64,000 bases of DNA from Chlorogloeopsis fritschii (GTDB lineage Bacteria > Cyanobacteriota > Cyanobacteriia > Cyanobacteriales > Nostocaceae): NCBI RefSeq assembly GCF_043099315.1, contig NZ_CP170746.1, one strand, 5' to 3'. Under the pieces are notes generated by a model, which saw only the letters and a list, made by a program, of their open reading frames with translations, ran no database searches and was not told the origin of the DNA. The stretch's first letter is position 1; every line of letters starts with the position of its first letter. Shown here piece after piece: positions 53,574 to 63,921 of this stretch. The position numbers and the translations under genes were made by a program.

Positions 53574-54286
53574 AGTTTTTGTTTGGGTATCCTTCCCAGT
53601 TACCTCCGATCAAGCTTACACTTGTTGATCTTGCATGGGTAATTACCCGAAATTCTAACTTTTATATTTCATGATGTCCGGCTATTTACTTAGATTTGTA
53701 AAAAACCCTTTGGAAAAGTCACTATAATCATTAGCAACTCTCTGATTTCAAGTATTCCCAAAAGTCTGACTGTAATAACAACTAGTCAAATAAAATTTTG
53801 TTTGTGATTTTGTCACCGTCTCAAATCTAGAACTAGCAAAAATTTGACGTTGATTAACTGCCTTGTTGATATGCAAATAAATGAGAATAGTTTTCATATC
53901 AAAACAAGATCCCCGACTTCTTGAAGAAGTCGGGGATCTCATTTCTCACTCACATTTTCCAGTAGCTTTCGTTAATTCACATCTTGCACCAGTTGTTTAA
54001 TTACGATTTTTGTAAGGTAAGCATTGCTTAGATTTAACTCAAAATTTTATTTTGACTTACGGGCAATGCTCACCCTATGGTTATTAAGAAGGGTACAAGA
54101 TATCAGTTAAACAAGATAATTTAGTATTTACTTGACTCAAATCTAAGTAGTTTTTTACACCTTTTTGAATTTTAGTTTAAATTTAGAGATTTCAATTTCA
54201 AGATATTTTGTATGAGTAGATGAGTCGATAACACCCTGAACAGGTTTATAAAAAATTTGTAATTCTCTGTTTGACTCAGTTAGATT
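53574..54286. repeat. Spacer with a large palindrome and a second inverted-repeat element
   Basis: AGATCCCCGACTTCTT (53907-53922) and its exact reverse complement (53924-53939) form a 16-bp-arm palindrome around one base, a common dispersed hairpin in Nostocales. At 54012-54077, GGT-AGCATTGC and GCAATGCT-ACC arms enclose an AT-rich core; this is the inverted relative of the element at 45782-45853. No gene is evident in this 700-base gap. Confidence 0.8.
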
Positions 54287-54625
54287 TCACAATGATAGGG
54301 GAAATGGCAACAAATCTAGAGCTAATTCCACTTTGAGCGAACCATCTACACATTGAATCATGTGTGCAAAGAAATCTGAAACTCGCTTATTTTTCATAAA
54401 ATCATCACTACGCTTTCCGTATTCTTCCAGTGAGGGATAGCGGTAGATGTTCATAAAGTGTGCATACTGTCCAACCTCAGTTACTAACATGAGAACAGGT
54501 TCGATTCCTGCTTCATGAACCATAGGGAGAAGTATATTTTGGTGCAAATTTGTAAATTCTTCTCGCTTACCGAGAAGGATTTGACCACTTACAACCTCAT
54601 AAATCGGTGAAGCTGAACCTAGCAT
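54287..54625 (-). CDS. NIPSNAP family protein (dimeric alpha/beta-barrel fold)
   Basis: A 112-residue protein with the ferredoxin-like pattern of NIPSNAP and related proteins: YEVVSGQILLGKREEF, ILLPMVHEAGIEPVLMLVTEVG, FMNIYRYPSLEEYGKRSDD. Such domains dimerise; some bind small molecules or act in stress response, but most bacterial members have no defined job. ATG 54625 has AGAGGA at 54634-54639; an in-frame start at 54700 would add 25 basic residues. It is divergent from the NRPS with about 750 bases between. Confidence 0.8.
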   Translation of the reverse strand: MLGSASPIYEVVSGQILLGKREEFTNLHQNILLPMVHEAGIEPVLMLVTEVGQYAHFMNIYRYPSLEEYGKRSDDFMKNKRVSDFFAHMIQCVDGSLKVELALDLLPFPLSL

Positions 54626-54700
54626 AAAATATTCCTCTGATTTGATAATTGTTTTTAAGGATGACCGTAAGCCTTTCTGTTGAATAGTAAAATTAATCAC

Positions 54701-55375
54701 ATACTTAGCTGTATCCTAATTAACAATATATTAACAGTTATAATACGTAAGTTTTTAAAATTTCTATAAAATAACTGAAGCATTACTTTATAAGTATTTA
54801 AATAAAACTTTAACTATTTTTATTTATATTTTCTTAATTTTTTTGTTATGCTTTAAATCGCAAACTAAATACTGATCTCAAAAGGGCTGTTTTAGAAGTA
54901 AAGTGCATAATAATACAGTTTGTAGTTTGTCTGTAAGCCTTGCACACTGTACAATTTTTCTAGATTGGGCATATTTTTGTGTACCTTAAAACGGGGAGAT
55001 ATTTTTTTGTAAATAAAGAGTAAAATCGAGAATACTCTCAGACTTTTACTGGGTTTTTTTGAAAAAATAACTCTTTAAGGTGCAGTAATGTCAATTCAGT
55101 CTTATCATTTTTGATTGAAGAGATTGAATTTAAGTTAGCAATTTTATGAGGATGTTTACTGGTTTTATCCTATAGAATTGACAGATCACAGTCAAAAAAA
55201 CCTATTTATGTGGGTATTTTTGGTTTTTCACTAAGATTAATATTCCAGAGGAATTTCAGATTCTATATCTCTCAGTTAAAGTTTAGAATTGTGGCTTAAT
55301 AATGTTTTTTACCTAAAACTCATGCATGAGTAGTTTTGGGATAGAAATTCTTGTTAAGCGACAACTCTATTGATT
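54701..55375. promoter_or_regulatory. Long AT-rich leader of the NRPS with a perfect palindrome
   Basis: No gene is seen in about 670 bases. ACTCATGCATGAGT (55318-55331) is a perfect 14-bp palindrome 44 bases before the NRPS ATG, with an outer AAA/TTT pairing that extends it; it is a candidate operator or RNA hairpin. Several AT-rich hexamers could be -10 boxes; I cannot choose between them. Confidence 0.4.
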
Positions 55376-58300
55376 ATGAGAGTCGCTCCTCTCACTTTAG
55401 AATTTTCTAAAAATATGCAAAATCAAGCGATACTAAGTGATTTAGAGACAGCAGAGATAGCGATTGTAAAGATTGCAGAGTCTCAAATAGATTTCTACGA
55501 TGAAAACGAAGATAGTAAAACTGCACTTATACATCAGCTATTTGAAGCCCAAGTACTTTGTTCTCCTAGTAGTATTGCCATAGAATTTGAAGGTCAGTCT
55601 CTTTCTTATCAAGAACTTAATCAACGTGCCAACCAACTTGCTCATTATTTGCAAGGATTAGGAGTGCAAGCCGATGTTATCGTTGGTTTATGTTTAGAGC
55701 GCTCTGTAGAACTGATTATTGCTGTACTAGCTGTTCTCAAAGCAGGTGGTGCTTATCTTCCTCTCGATCCAAACTATCCAGCAGAACGTCTGTGTTTCAT
55801 GCTGGAAAACACTCAAGCCTCTATCTTATTAACTCAAAGCCATCTGTGCGAGAGTTTGCCATTATACGCAACACATCGCTTTTGTTTGGATAGCAATTGG
55901 CAAGCGATCGCTCAAAATCCGACTACCAATCTCCAATCGGAAGTTACTGCCGATAACCTGGCATACGTCATCTATACCTCTGGCTCGACTGGCAAACCCA
56001 AAGGTGTAGCAATGCCTCATCTGCCGCTTGTAAACTTAATTGCTTGGCAGTTGGAAAATTCAACTGTAGGTTCTGCCGCCAAGACACTCCAATATACTCC
56101 AATTAGCTTTGATGTCTCCTTCCAGGAAATCTTTGCCACCCTCAGTACGGGTGGCACGCTGGTTTTAATTTCTGAACAAATGCGTCGCGATCCGACAAGC
56201 TTGCTGCAATTTCTCAATCAAGCCAGAATTGAGCGGCTGTTTCTGCCGTTTGTAGCACTGCGACAGTTAGCCGAAGTAGCGCAAATAGAAGGTATTTTCC
56301 CGACAAGTTTGCGTGAGGTGATTACTGCTGGCGAACAATTACGGATTACAACAGCGATCGCGCATTTATTTACTCAGTTGCCTAACTGTAGTTTACACAA
56401 TCACTACGGCCCTTCTGAAACTCATGTAGTTACTGCCTTTACCTTAACAGGTTCACCTCAATCTTGGTTAGCATTGCCACCAATTGGGCAAGCGATCGCC
56501 AACACCCAAATATATCTACTAGATTCACAATTACAACCTGTGCCTGTTGGCGTTGCTGGTGAGTTATACATTGGTGGTGTCAGTCTAGCAAGAGGATATT
56601 TTAACCGCCCTGACTTAACAGCGCAAAGATTTATTGTCAGTCCTTTTGATAAATGCGATCGCTTGTATAAAACAGGTGACTTGGCAAGATATCTTGGTGA
56701 TGATGGGAATATTGAGTATTTAGGAAGGATAGATCAACAAGTAAAAATTCACGGCTATCGGATTGAGCTAGGAGAGATTGAAACTGTTCTTGAGGGGCAT
56801 TCTCAAGTGCAGCAGGCAGTAGTCATGGCACGAGAAGATATACCCGGCGAACAGCGTTTAGTCGCCTACGTAGTTGCTGATACGGTTGCGTCAGAAATTT
56901 CTGTAACTGAACTGCGGCAATTTTTACGGACACAGCTACCAGAGTATATGGTGCCGAGTGCGATCGCAATCCTCGACAAACTGCCACTCACTCCTAGCGG
57001 TAAAGTCGATCGCAAAGCTCTGCCTGTACCAAGCTACGGAAGTAATCAAGAGAATTGGGTTGCTCCTCAAACTCTCACAGAAATAGCACTAGCAAATATC
57101 TGGAGTGACATTCTTGGCTTATCGCAAGTCGGAATTTACGACCATTTTTTGGATTTAGGAGGGCATTCACTGCTGGCAACTCAAGTAATTTCCCGTATCC
57201 GCAATGATATGCAGATTGAGTTGCCTTTACGTTGTCTGTTTGAATCACCAACAATTGCTGAACTTGCTAAGTGCGTAGAAACACTTCAGCAAAAACCACA
57301 AAATTCCCATACTTCTATTATTCAACCAGTAGGGCGAGACGCTAACTTACCCTTGGCATTCATGCAGGAGCCATTGTGGTTTCTGGATCAGTTAGTAACC
57401 AACCATCCCTTTTACAATGTTCCAGAAGCCTTTCGCTTGAATGGTTTTGTTAACTTCACAGCTTTAGAGCAGAGTTTCCAAGCAATCATCAACCGCCATG
57501 AAACTTTGCGTACCACCTTTAAAGTTGTCAATGGAGAACCTTCTCAGGTAATTCATCCATCTCCAAGCTTTAAGCTATCTGTAATAGATGCAACTACACC
57601 CACACAAGCAAGCCAAGTCTGGGAATTAATTATCCAAGAGGCACGACGCCCCTTCAATTTATCTGAAGATTTACTCTTACGTGCGATACTTTTCAAGCTC
57701 AGTGAAACGGAACATATTCTGTTTCTCAACCTACATCACATTGTCTGTGATGGTTGGTCGATGAGTATACTATTGCAGGAATTAGCAACGCTTTACACAG
57801 CTTTTACATCAAAACAGACTTCTCCCTTACCAGATTTAAAAATTCAGTATGCTGATTTTGCCGTATGGCATCGGCAATGGTTGGAGGGTGAGATTAGAAA
57901 AAGTCAGCTTACCTACTGGCAGCAGCAATTAAATGGACTTTCGCCTCTGTTGTCATTCCCAGCAGACTACCCGCGCCCGCCAGTATTAACCTATCGAGGA
58001 GCGCGTCACTTCCTGAGTTTATCCGAACCCTTAACTAAAAAACTGAAGGAATTGAGCCGTCAAGAAGGCGTGACTTTATTCATGACATTGCTGGCTGCCT
58101 TCCAAACACTATTGTTTCATTACAGCGGGCAAGATGATATTGCGATTGGCTCCCTCCTTGCCAACCGCCATCACCCTGACTTAGAAGGAATGCTGGGCTT
58201 CTTTTCCAACACCATCGTACTCCGAACAGATTTTTCAGATTACCCTGGTTTTCGGCAGTTGTTGCAGCGAGTTCGAGAGGTAACTTTGGGAGCTTATGCC

Positions 58301-61300
58301 CATCAGGATTTACCATTTGAGGAACTGGTGCGGGCATTACAACCCGATCGCGCTCTAAACCAAAACGCGCTGGTTCAAGTCGTATTTAACTTGCAAAATA
58401 CGCCAACATCCAATTGGGAAGTACCGGGTTTAACCTTAACTCATCTGCCCCTTGATAACAAAACCGTCAAATTTGATTTGTTTTTGGAATTAACCGAAAC
58501 ACCGACTGGTTTAGCAGGTTACTTTGAGTATAGTACCGACTTGTTTGCAGCCAGTCCGATCGCCCGCATCACCGAACATTTCCAAAAGCTCCTAGAGGAT
58601 ATTGTTACCAATCCAGATGAGAAAGTCGATAGATATTGCTTGCTGACAACAGCCGAGCAACAACAACTGCATACATGGAATCAGACTCAAGCTGATTTTC
58701 CTGATCAATGCCTTCACCAGTTGTTTGAAGCACAAGTAGCAAAAACACCGAATGCGATCGCCATCGAATTTGCAGGGCAGCACCTGACTTATCAACAACT
58801 GAATCAGCAGGCAAATCAACTAGCAGATTATTTGCAAACCCTTGGCGTCAAACCGGGTGTTTTAGTTGGTATTTGCATTGAGCGATCGCTCGAAATGGCG
58901 ATTGGGCTATTAGGGATTATGAAAGCTGGTGCAGCTTACGTACCCTTAGATCCGGCTTATCCTCAAGAACGTTTAGCATTCATGCTCGACGATTCCCAAG
59001 CACCAGTACTGTTGACGCAGCAAAGTTTGATGAGCAAGCTACCCAAACATCATGCACGGGTAGTTTGCATAGATTCAGATTGGGATGTCATTGCCAAGCA
59101 CAGTCAGAAGAATCCCAATAGTGGAGTAAAACCTGAAAACTTAGTTTATATACTCTACACATCAGGTTCCACAGGTAAGCCCAAAGGCGTGCAAATCAAA
59201 CATTGTTCGCTAGTCAATATTTTATCTTTCATGGCTGAGGAACCAGGGCTTACTGAGCAAGATATCCTCTTGGCTGTGACTACCATCTCTTTCGATATTG
59301 CCGCCATCGAGCTTTACTTGCCGCTGATTGTTGGTGCTCGTATTGCCTTAGCTAGCCGCGAAGTAGCCTCTGATGCCTTACAACTAGCTGAATATATTGA
59401 GCGATCGCGTGCAACTTTCATGCAAGCCACTCCAGCGACTTGGCGAATGTTATTAGCAATAGGTTGGCAAGGTAGCTCACATCTGAAAATTCTTTGTGGC
59501 GGCGAAGCTTTAACGAGAACATTAGCAGACGAACTCCTCAAAAGATGTTCTTCTGTCTGGAATGTATACGGGCCGACAGAGACTACCGTTTGGTCTACAA
59601 TTTACAAAGTAGAATCTGGAGGTGATTCTATACCTATTGGCCGTCCTATTGCTAATACGCAAATTTACTTACGAAAACAACAAAAAAATCACATTCAGTC
59701 TTTTCAACTTGTTCCCATTGGTGTAGCTGGGGAATTGTATATTGGTGGTGTGGGTTTAGCTAAGGGATATCTTAACCGTCCTGAATTGAATCAAGAAAGA
59801 TTTATTCCTAACCCCTTTGACAATGGGCAACAAGATTATCTGTATAAAACTGGCGATTTAGCTCGTTATCTACCAGATGGTAACATTGAATACTTGGGCA
59901 GAATCGACCATCAAGTTAAAATTCGTGGCTTCCGGATTGAGTTAGGAGACATTGAAACTGCACTCAGCCAACATCCTGCTGTCAGAGAAACAGTTGTAAT
60001 TGCCCGTGACGAGCGCTTGGTTGCCTACGTTGTTCCTAAACCAGAAAAATCAGCAGAGAATTCTTCAACTACATCCCAGATGGAACAACTACAACAGTGG
60101 CAAACAATCTGGAATGAATCCTATAGCCAGTCTTCCCCAAATCAAAATTCAAAGTTCGATCCGACATTTAATATCATTAGCTGGAATAGCAGCTACACAG
60201 GATTAGCGATCGCAGCCCAACAAATGCAAGAGTGGGTAGAGCGAACAGTTGAGCGGATTTTGTCTTTACAACCGCAGCGCGTGTTAGAAATTGGTTGTGG
60301 GATGGGATTGTTGCTGTTTAGAATAGCTCCCCACTGCTCCCATTACTTCGGGATAGATCTCTCAAAAACAGCGATCGCTTACATAGAGCAGCAATTAAAG
60401 CAGCAAAATTTGTCTCAGGTAAAGCTTGCTAATCAAGCCGCAGACGCACTTGATGAATTAGAAGCTGAAACTTTTGATGCGATCGTTATTAACTCTGTCA
60501 TTCAATATTTTCCCAGTATTGATTACTTAGTGAGTGTCTTAGAAAAAGCAGTCAAATTAGTCAAACCGGGGGGACACATCTTTATTGGAGATGTACGCAG
60601 CTTGCCATTACTAGAAGCTTTCCATACCTCCGTGCAGCTATATCAAGCTTCCGACACCTTGCCTATAGAGGAACTGCGGCAGCGCATCCAAGAGCGTATG
60701 GATCAGGATGGAGAACTAATTATCGATCCAGCCTTTTTTACTTCTCTCAAGCAACATTTATCCGAGATTAGTCATGTGCAAATCCAGCTCAAGCGTGGTA
60801 GCTATGACAATGAAATGACTCGCTTTCGTTACGATGTCATCCTTCATATTGGCACCGAAGTGAATCGGGCTGTAGAGCCGACGTGGCGAGATTGGAACCC
60901 GGATCTGACATTATCTGCAATTCACAAACTTCTAAAAGACACAGAGCCAGAATGTCTGGGTTTAGCCCGTATTCAAAATGCACGAGTTACGCAGGATGTT
61001 GAAGCAACTAAATTGCTGGCGAAGTTCAATGATTTTCACATAGTGGGTGAACTACGGGCAAAATTACAGGAGAACACCCAGCAACCAGGAATCGATCCTG
61101 AAGCACTGTGGAATTTGGGTAATTGCTTACCTTACACCATCCACATTAACTGGTCAGATTCAGATACACAAGGCTGCTATGACGTAATATTTCAGCGACA
61201 TTCCAGTGCTTCTACAACTATTGATTTCTTTTCTGAAAAAACCTCTCCCATCAAACCTTGGAGCGTCTATGCCAATAATCCTCTTAAAAGCAAACAAGCA

Positions 61301-62974
61301 GACAATTTAGTAAATCTTGTACCCCAACTGCGTACCTTTCTCAAAGAGAAACTACCTGAGTACATGATTCCTGCTGCCTTTGTCGTCATGAACTCCCTAC
61401 CACTGACACCAAATGGCAAGGTAGATCGCCGGGCATTACCTGCGCCAAACAAAATTAGAGCTAATTTAAAAGAAGATTTTGTTGCCCCTCGTAACTCTGT
61501 GGAACAACAATTAGCTGAAATCGTAACTCTAATTTTAGGATTGGAACAAGTTGGAATTCATGACAACTTCTTTGACTTAGGGGGACATTCTCTGCTGACG
61601 GCTCAGATGCTTTTCCAAGTACAAAAAACATTTGAGATAGAGTTATCTCTGCAAACATTTTTCATCGCTCCCAACATTGCAGAACTAGCGAAAATTATTG
61701 AAAATCGACAAGTCGGCAATGATGAAACATCAACCATTAACTCTGTTCTCAATCTGCAAGCTGAAGCCATTTTAGATCCAACTATTCACTCTAGGGCTGC
61801 ATCAATTGCATCACTCCCTCAACCAGCTAATATTTTATTAACTGGTGCAACAGGCTTTTTGGGAGCCTTCTTACTTCACGAACTGCTAGAGCAAACCCAG
61901 GCTAAAGTTTACTGCTTAATTAGGGCTGCTGATGCTCAAGAAGCTAACCAACGCATCAAAAACATACTGGAATCTTACAAACTTTGGCATCAAAATCGTA
62001 GCTCCAGAATCATTCCCGTAATTGGTGATATGTCGCTGCCACTACTGGGATTATCATCTGAACAATTTCAAACTTTGGCAGAAACAATCGATATTATTTA
62101 CCACAATGGTGCATTGGTAAACTTTCTTTATCCATATTCTGCGCTGAAAAATGCAAATGTTCTCGGCACCCAAGAAGTTTTGAGATTGGCAAGTCAAACG
62201 AAGATAAAACCAGTTCATTTTGTTTCTACTATTGGCGTTTTTTCACCAACTGCTTATACCGACACACAAATCATCTCAGAAACTGTCGCCGATCGCCCGC
62301 AAGGACTTTACGGTTACACCCAAAGCAAATGGGTTGCCGAAAAATTAGCTACCCTTGCTCATGAGCGAGGAATTCCAACAGCTATTTATCGTCCGACTTG
62401 GATAGAAGGACACAGTCAAACTGGCATTTGTAACCGCCCTGGTTTTTTACGCAGCTTAATTAAAGGTTGCATTCAACTAGGCTTGGCACCCGATTGGGAT
62501 ATGCCAGTAGATATTGTCCCTGTTGACTTTATCAGCCAGGCGATCGTCCATTTATCAAAACAAACAGCTTTGAGTGAAAGAGTATTTCATATCTCTAATC
62601 CTCAGTCTATTTCGTGGAATCAACTTGTTAACTGGATGCATAATTTTGGCTATTCAATTCAACACATTCCCTTTCAAGATTGGGTTTCAAAAGTCATGTT
62701 TTTAGTTCCAAGTATGCCAGAAAATGCTTTGTATCCCTTCTTGAGTTTCTTATCAGAAAAAGTTTCAGAACAAAAAACGGTTCCTGAACTTTACTTCCAA
62801 TCTAAATCTCTACAATTTGAGAGCCACAACACATTTAATGGGTTAGTAGATAGTAATATTACTTGCCCTCCTGTTGACGATAAACTACTGAATACTTACT
62901 TCCAGTACTTTATTGAATCTGGTTTTTTGTCAGCTCCTCAATTAAATTTTTCTGGTATTGCCATGACAAAGTAA
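55376..62974 (+). CDS. Dimodular nonribosomal peptide synthetase, A-T-C-A-MT-T-R
   Basis: A 2532-residue enzyme. Order: adenylation A1 (about 50-560; YTSGSTGKPKG near 200, YKTGDLARY near 430), carrier T1 (GGHS, Ser598), condensation C (HHIVCDG 787-793), A2 (1110 to about 2020), with a methyltransferase inserted between its A8 and A9 motifs (VLEIGCGMG near 1637), carrier T2 (GGHS, Ser2072) and a terminal thioester reductase R (GATGFLG near 2156; Tyr2314-x3-Lys2318). Pocket residues read by hand give DVQFIAHVVK for A1, matching the proline code known to me, and DIIQLGVVWK for A2, close to glycine codes such as DILQLGLIWK. The likely product is prolyl-N-methylglycine released as aldehyde or alcohol. 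No starter C domain, no thioesterase. ATG 55376 is used over the adjoining TTG 55370. No tailoring or export gene adjoins it. Confidence 0.93.
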   Translation: MRVAPLTLEFSKNMQNQAILSDLETAEIAIVKIAESQIDFYDENEDSKTALIHQLFEAQVLCSPSSIAIEFEGQSLSYQELNQRANQLAHYLQGLGVQADVIVGLCLERSVELIIAVLAVLKAGGAYLPLDPNYPAERLCFMLENTQASILLTQSHLCESLPLYATHRFCLDSNWQAIAQNPTTNLQSEVTADNLAYVIYTSGSTGKPKGVAMPHLPLVNLIAWQLENSTVGSAAKTLQYTPISFDVSFQEIFATLSTGGTLVLISEQMRRDPTSLLQFLNQARIERLFLPFVALRQLAEVAQIEGIFPTSLREVITAGEQLRITTAIAHLFTQLPNCSLHNHYGPSETHVVTAFTLTGSPQSWLALPPIGQAIANTQIYLLDSQLQPVPVGVAGELYIGGVSLARGYFNRPDLTAQRFIVSPFDKCDRLYKTGDLARYLGDDGNIEYLGRIDQQVKIHGYRIELGEIETVLEGHSQVQQAVVMAREDIPGEQRLVAYVVADTVASEISVTELRQFLRTQLPEYMVPSAIAILDKLPLTPSGKVDRKALPVPSYGSNQENWVAPQTLTEIALANIWSDILGLSQVGIYDHFLDLGGHSLLATQVISRIRNDMQIELPLRCLFESPTIAELAKCVETLQQKPQNSHTSIIQPVGRDANLPLAFMQEPLWFLDQLVTNHPFYNVPEAFRLNGFVNFTALEQSFQAIINRHETLRTTFKVVNGEPSQVIHPSPSFKLSVIDATTPTQASQVWELIIQEARRPFNLSEDLLLRAILFKLSETEHILFLNLHHIVCDGWSMSILLQELATLYTAFTSKQTSPLPDLKIQYADFAVWHRQWLEGEIRKSQLTYWQQQLNGLSPLLSFPADYPRPPVLTYRGARHFLSLSEPLTKKLKELSRQEGVTLFMTLLAAFQTLLFHYSGQDDIAIGSLLANRHHPDLEGMLGFFSNTIVLRTDFSDYPGFRQLLQRVREVTLGAYAHQDLPFEELVRALQPDRALNQNALVQVVFNLQNTPTSNWEVPGLTLTHLPLDNKTVKFDLFLELTETPTGLAGYFEYSTDLFAASPIARITEHFQKLLEDIVTNPDEKVDRYCLLTTAEQQQLHTWNQTQADFPDQCLHQLFEAQVAKTPNAIAIEFAGQHLTYQQLNQQANQLADYLQTLGVKPGVLVGICIERSLEMAIGLLGIMKAGAAYVPLDPAYPQERLAFMLDDSQAPVLLTQQSLMSKLPKHHARVVCIDSDWDVIAKHSQKNPNSGVKPENLVYILYTSGSTGKPKGVQIKHCSLVNILSFMAEEPGLTEQDILLAVTTISFDIAAIELYLPLIVGARIALASREVASDALQLAEYIERSRATFMQATPATWRMLLAIGWQGSSHLKILCGGEALTRTLADELLKRCSSVWNVYGPTETTVWSTIYKVESGGDSIPIGRPIANTQIYLRKQQKNHIQSFQLVPIGVAGELYIGGVGLAKGYLNRPELNQERFIPNPFDNGQQDYLYKTGDLARYLPDGNIEYLGRIDHQVKIRGFRIELGDIETALSQHPAVRETVVIARDERLVAYVVPKPEKSAENSSTTSQMEQLQQWQTIWNESYSQSSPNQNSKFDPTFNIISWNSSYTGLAIAAQQMQEWVERTVERILSLQPQRVLEIGCGMGLLLFRIAPHCSHYFGIDLSKTAIAYIEQQLKQQNLSQVKLANQAADALDELEAETFDAIVINSVIQYFPSIDYLVSVLEKAVKLVKPGGHIFIGDVRSLPLLEAFHTSVQLYQASDTLPIEELRQRIQERMDQDGELIIDPAFFTSLKQHLSEISHVQIQLKRGSYDNEMTRFRYDVILHIGTEVNRAVEPTWRDWNPDLTLSAIHKLLKDTEPECLGLARIQNARVTQDVEATKLLAKFNDFHIVGELRAKLQENTQQPGIDPEALWNLGNCLPYTIHINWSDSDTQGCYDVIFQRHSSASTTIDFFSEKTSPIKPWSVYANNPLKSKQADNLVNLVPQLRTFLKEKLPEYMIPAAFVVMNSLPLTPNGKVDRRALPAPNKIRANLKEDFVAPRNSVEQQLAEIVTLILGLEQVGIHDNFFDLGGHSLLTAQMLFQVQKTFEIELSLQTFFIAPNIAELAKIIENRQVGNDETSTINSVLNLQAEAILDPTIHSRAASIASLPQPANILLTGATGFLGAFLLHELLEQTQAKVYCLIRAADAQEANQRIKNILESYKLWHQNRSSRIIPVIGDMSLPLLGLSSEQFQTLAETIDIIYHNGALVNFLYPYSALKNANVLGTQEVLRLASQTKIKPVHFVSTIGVFSPTAYTDTQIISETVADRPQGLYGYTQSKWVAEKLATLAHERGIPTAIYRPTWIEGHSQTGICNRPGFLRSLIKGCIQLGLAPDWDMPVDIVPVDFISQAIVHLSKQTALSERVFHISNPQSISWNQLVNWMHNFGYSIQHIPFQDWVSKVMFLVPSMPENALYPFLSFLSEKVSEQKTVPELYFQSKSLQFESHNTFNGLVDSNITCPPVDDKLLNTYFQYFIESGFLSAPQLNFSGIAMTK

Positions 62975-63120
62975 TTTAGAATTCTGGGGATTGGGGATTG
63001 GTGATTGGGTATTGGATATCAGGAATGGGGTATTAAGATTTCTTTATTCCTAGTCCCTAGTCCCTAGTCCCTAGTCCCCTGATACTATGTGAAAAAAACA
63101 AGATCGAAAAAGCGATCGCT
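62975..63120. repeat. Heptamer-like repeats after the NRPS
   Basis: GGGGATTGGGGATTGGTGATT (shown as 62988-63008) is followed by TCCCTAGTCCCTAGTCCC (about 63054-63078). As with the tre arrays, a G-rich block is followed by a C-rich block, so a weak hairpin is possible and may serve as a terminator. Confidence 0.7.
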
Positions 63121-63690
63121 ATGAGCCTCACTCCAGTGAAGTGGACAATAGACGAGTATCACCGTATGATTGCGGCGGGTATTTTAAACAATCGGCGTGT
63201 AGAACTACTGAAGGGAGAAATTGTAGAAATGTCGCCGGAACGAGAAGTCCACGCCTATTTCAGTAGTGAAGCAACTGAATATTTAATGAGATTGCTAGGC
63301 AATCGGGCGATGGTTCGTGCAAGTAAGCCAATTACACTTCCTAACAATTCTGAAGCCCAACCTGATATTGCTATTGTCCAACGGTTGGGGCGCGAATACC
63401 TAGAGCACCACCCTTATCCTGAAAATATTTTTTGGCTCATAGAATACTCCGATTCTGGTTTAGAAATTGATTTGGAAATAAAAAGTAAAATCTACGCTGA
63501 AGTTAACATTCCTGAATATTGGGTGGCTAATCTTAAGAAAAGACAGATCGTAGTATTTCGAGATCCGGAAGAAGGAGAGTACGCATCAAAATTTACACTA
63601 GCAGTCGGGATTATTTACCCATTAGCGTTTCCAGGTTTAGCTGTATCGGTAGATGCTATGGTTAGCAGTAACAATATTCCGACACCCTAG
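63121..63690 (+). CDS. Uma2 family restriction-endonuclease-like protein
   Basis: A 189-residue PD-(D/E)XK-fold protein of the Uma2 family, which is greatly expanded in cyanobacteria. Marks are YHRMIAAGILNNRRVELLKGEIVEMSPE at the start, the QPDIAIV strand near 80, and EYSDSGLEIDLEIKSKIYAEVNIPEYWVANL near 105-140, giving the acidic and lysine residues of the nuclease core (Asp81, Glu/Asp, Lys near 121). Its role is unknown; some have been linked to mobile or defence functions. ATG 63121 directly follows a HIP1 site. It has no link with the NRPS beyond position. Confidence 0.88.
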   Translation: MSLTPVKWTIDEYHRMIAAGILNNRRVELLKGEIVEMSPEREVHAYFSSEATEYLMRLLGNRAMVRASKPITLPNNSEAQPDIAIVQRLGREYLEHHPYPENIFWLIEYSDSGLEIDLEIKSKIYAEVNIPEYWVANLKKRQIVVFRDPEEGEYASKFTLAVGIIYPLAFPGLAVSVDAMVSSNNIPTP

Positions 63691-63921
63691 AAGGGTATGG
63701 CTATATAGACGAAGCCTGCGGAGGCAGGCTAGTTCAGCTGACTTTCAAAGAAAATTGGTATTAGTTAGAACTTACAAACAAGTTACGGAATAATCAAACC
63801 ACTCCAGGCACAGAGAGCACGGAGAAATAAGAGTTAGAGAGGTTGTGGGTAAGTCTGTTAGCGTTTAAAAGCTGTACTAAGCCCCAAAACCGAGGATATT
63901 TGGCAACCCTCGCTTGGACGA
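63691..63921. other. Spacer with a GC-rich hairpin
   Basis: AGCCTGC (63713-63719) and GCAGGCT (63724-63730) form a 7-bp stem with loop GGAG, part of a dispersed repeat that begins near TATATAGACGA. It lies 23 bases after the Uma2 stop but has no T run. The rest shows no gene. Confidence 0.55.
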
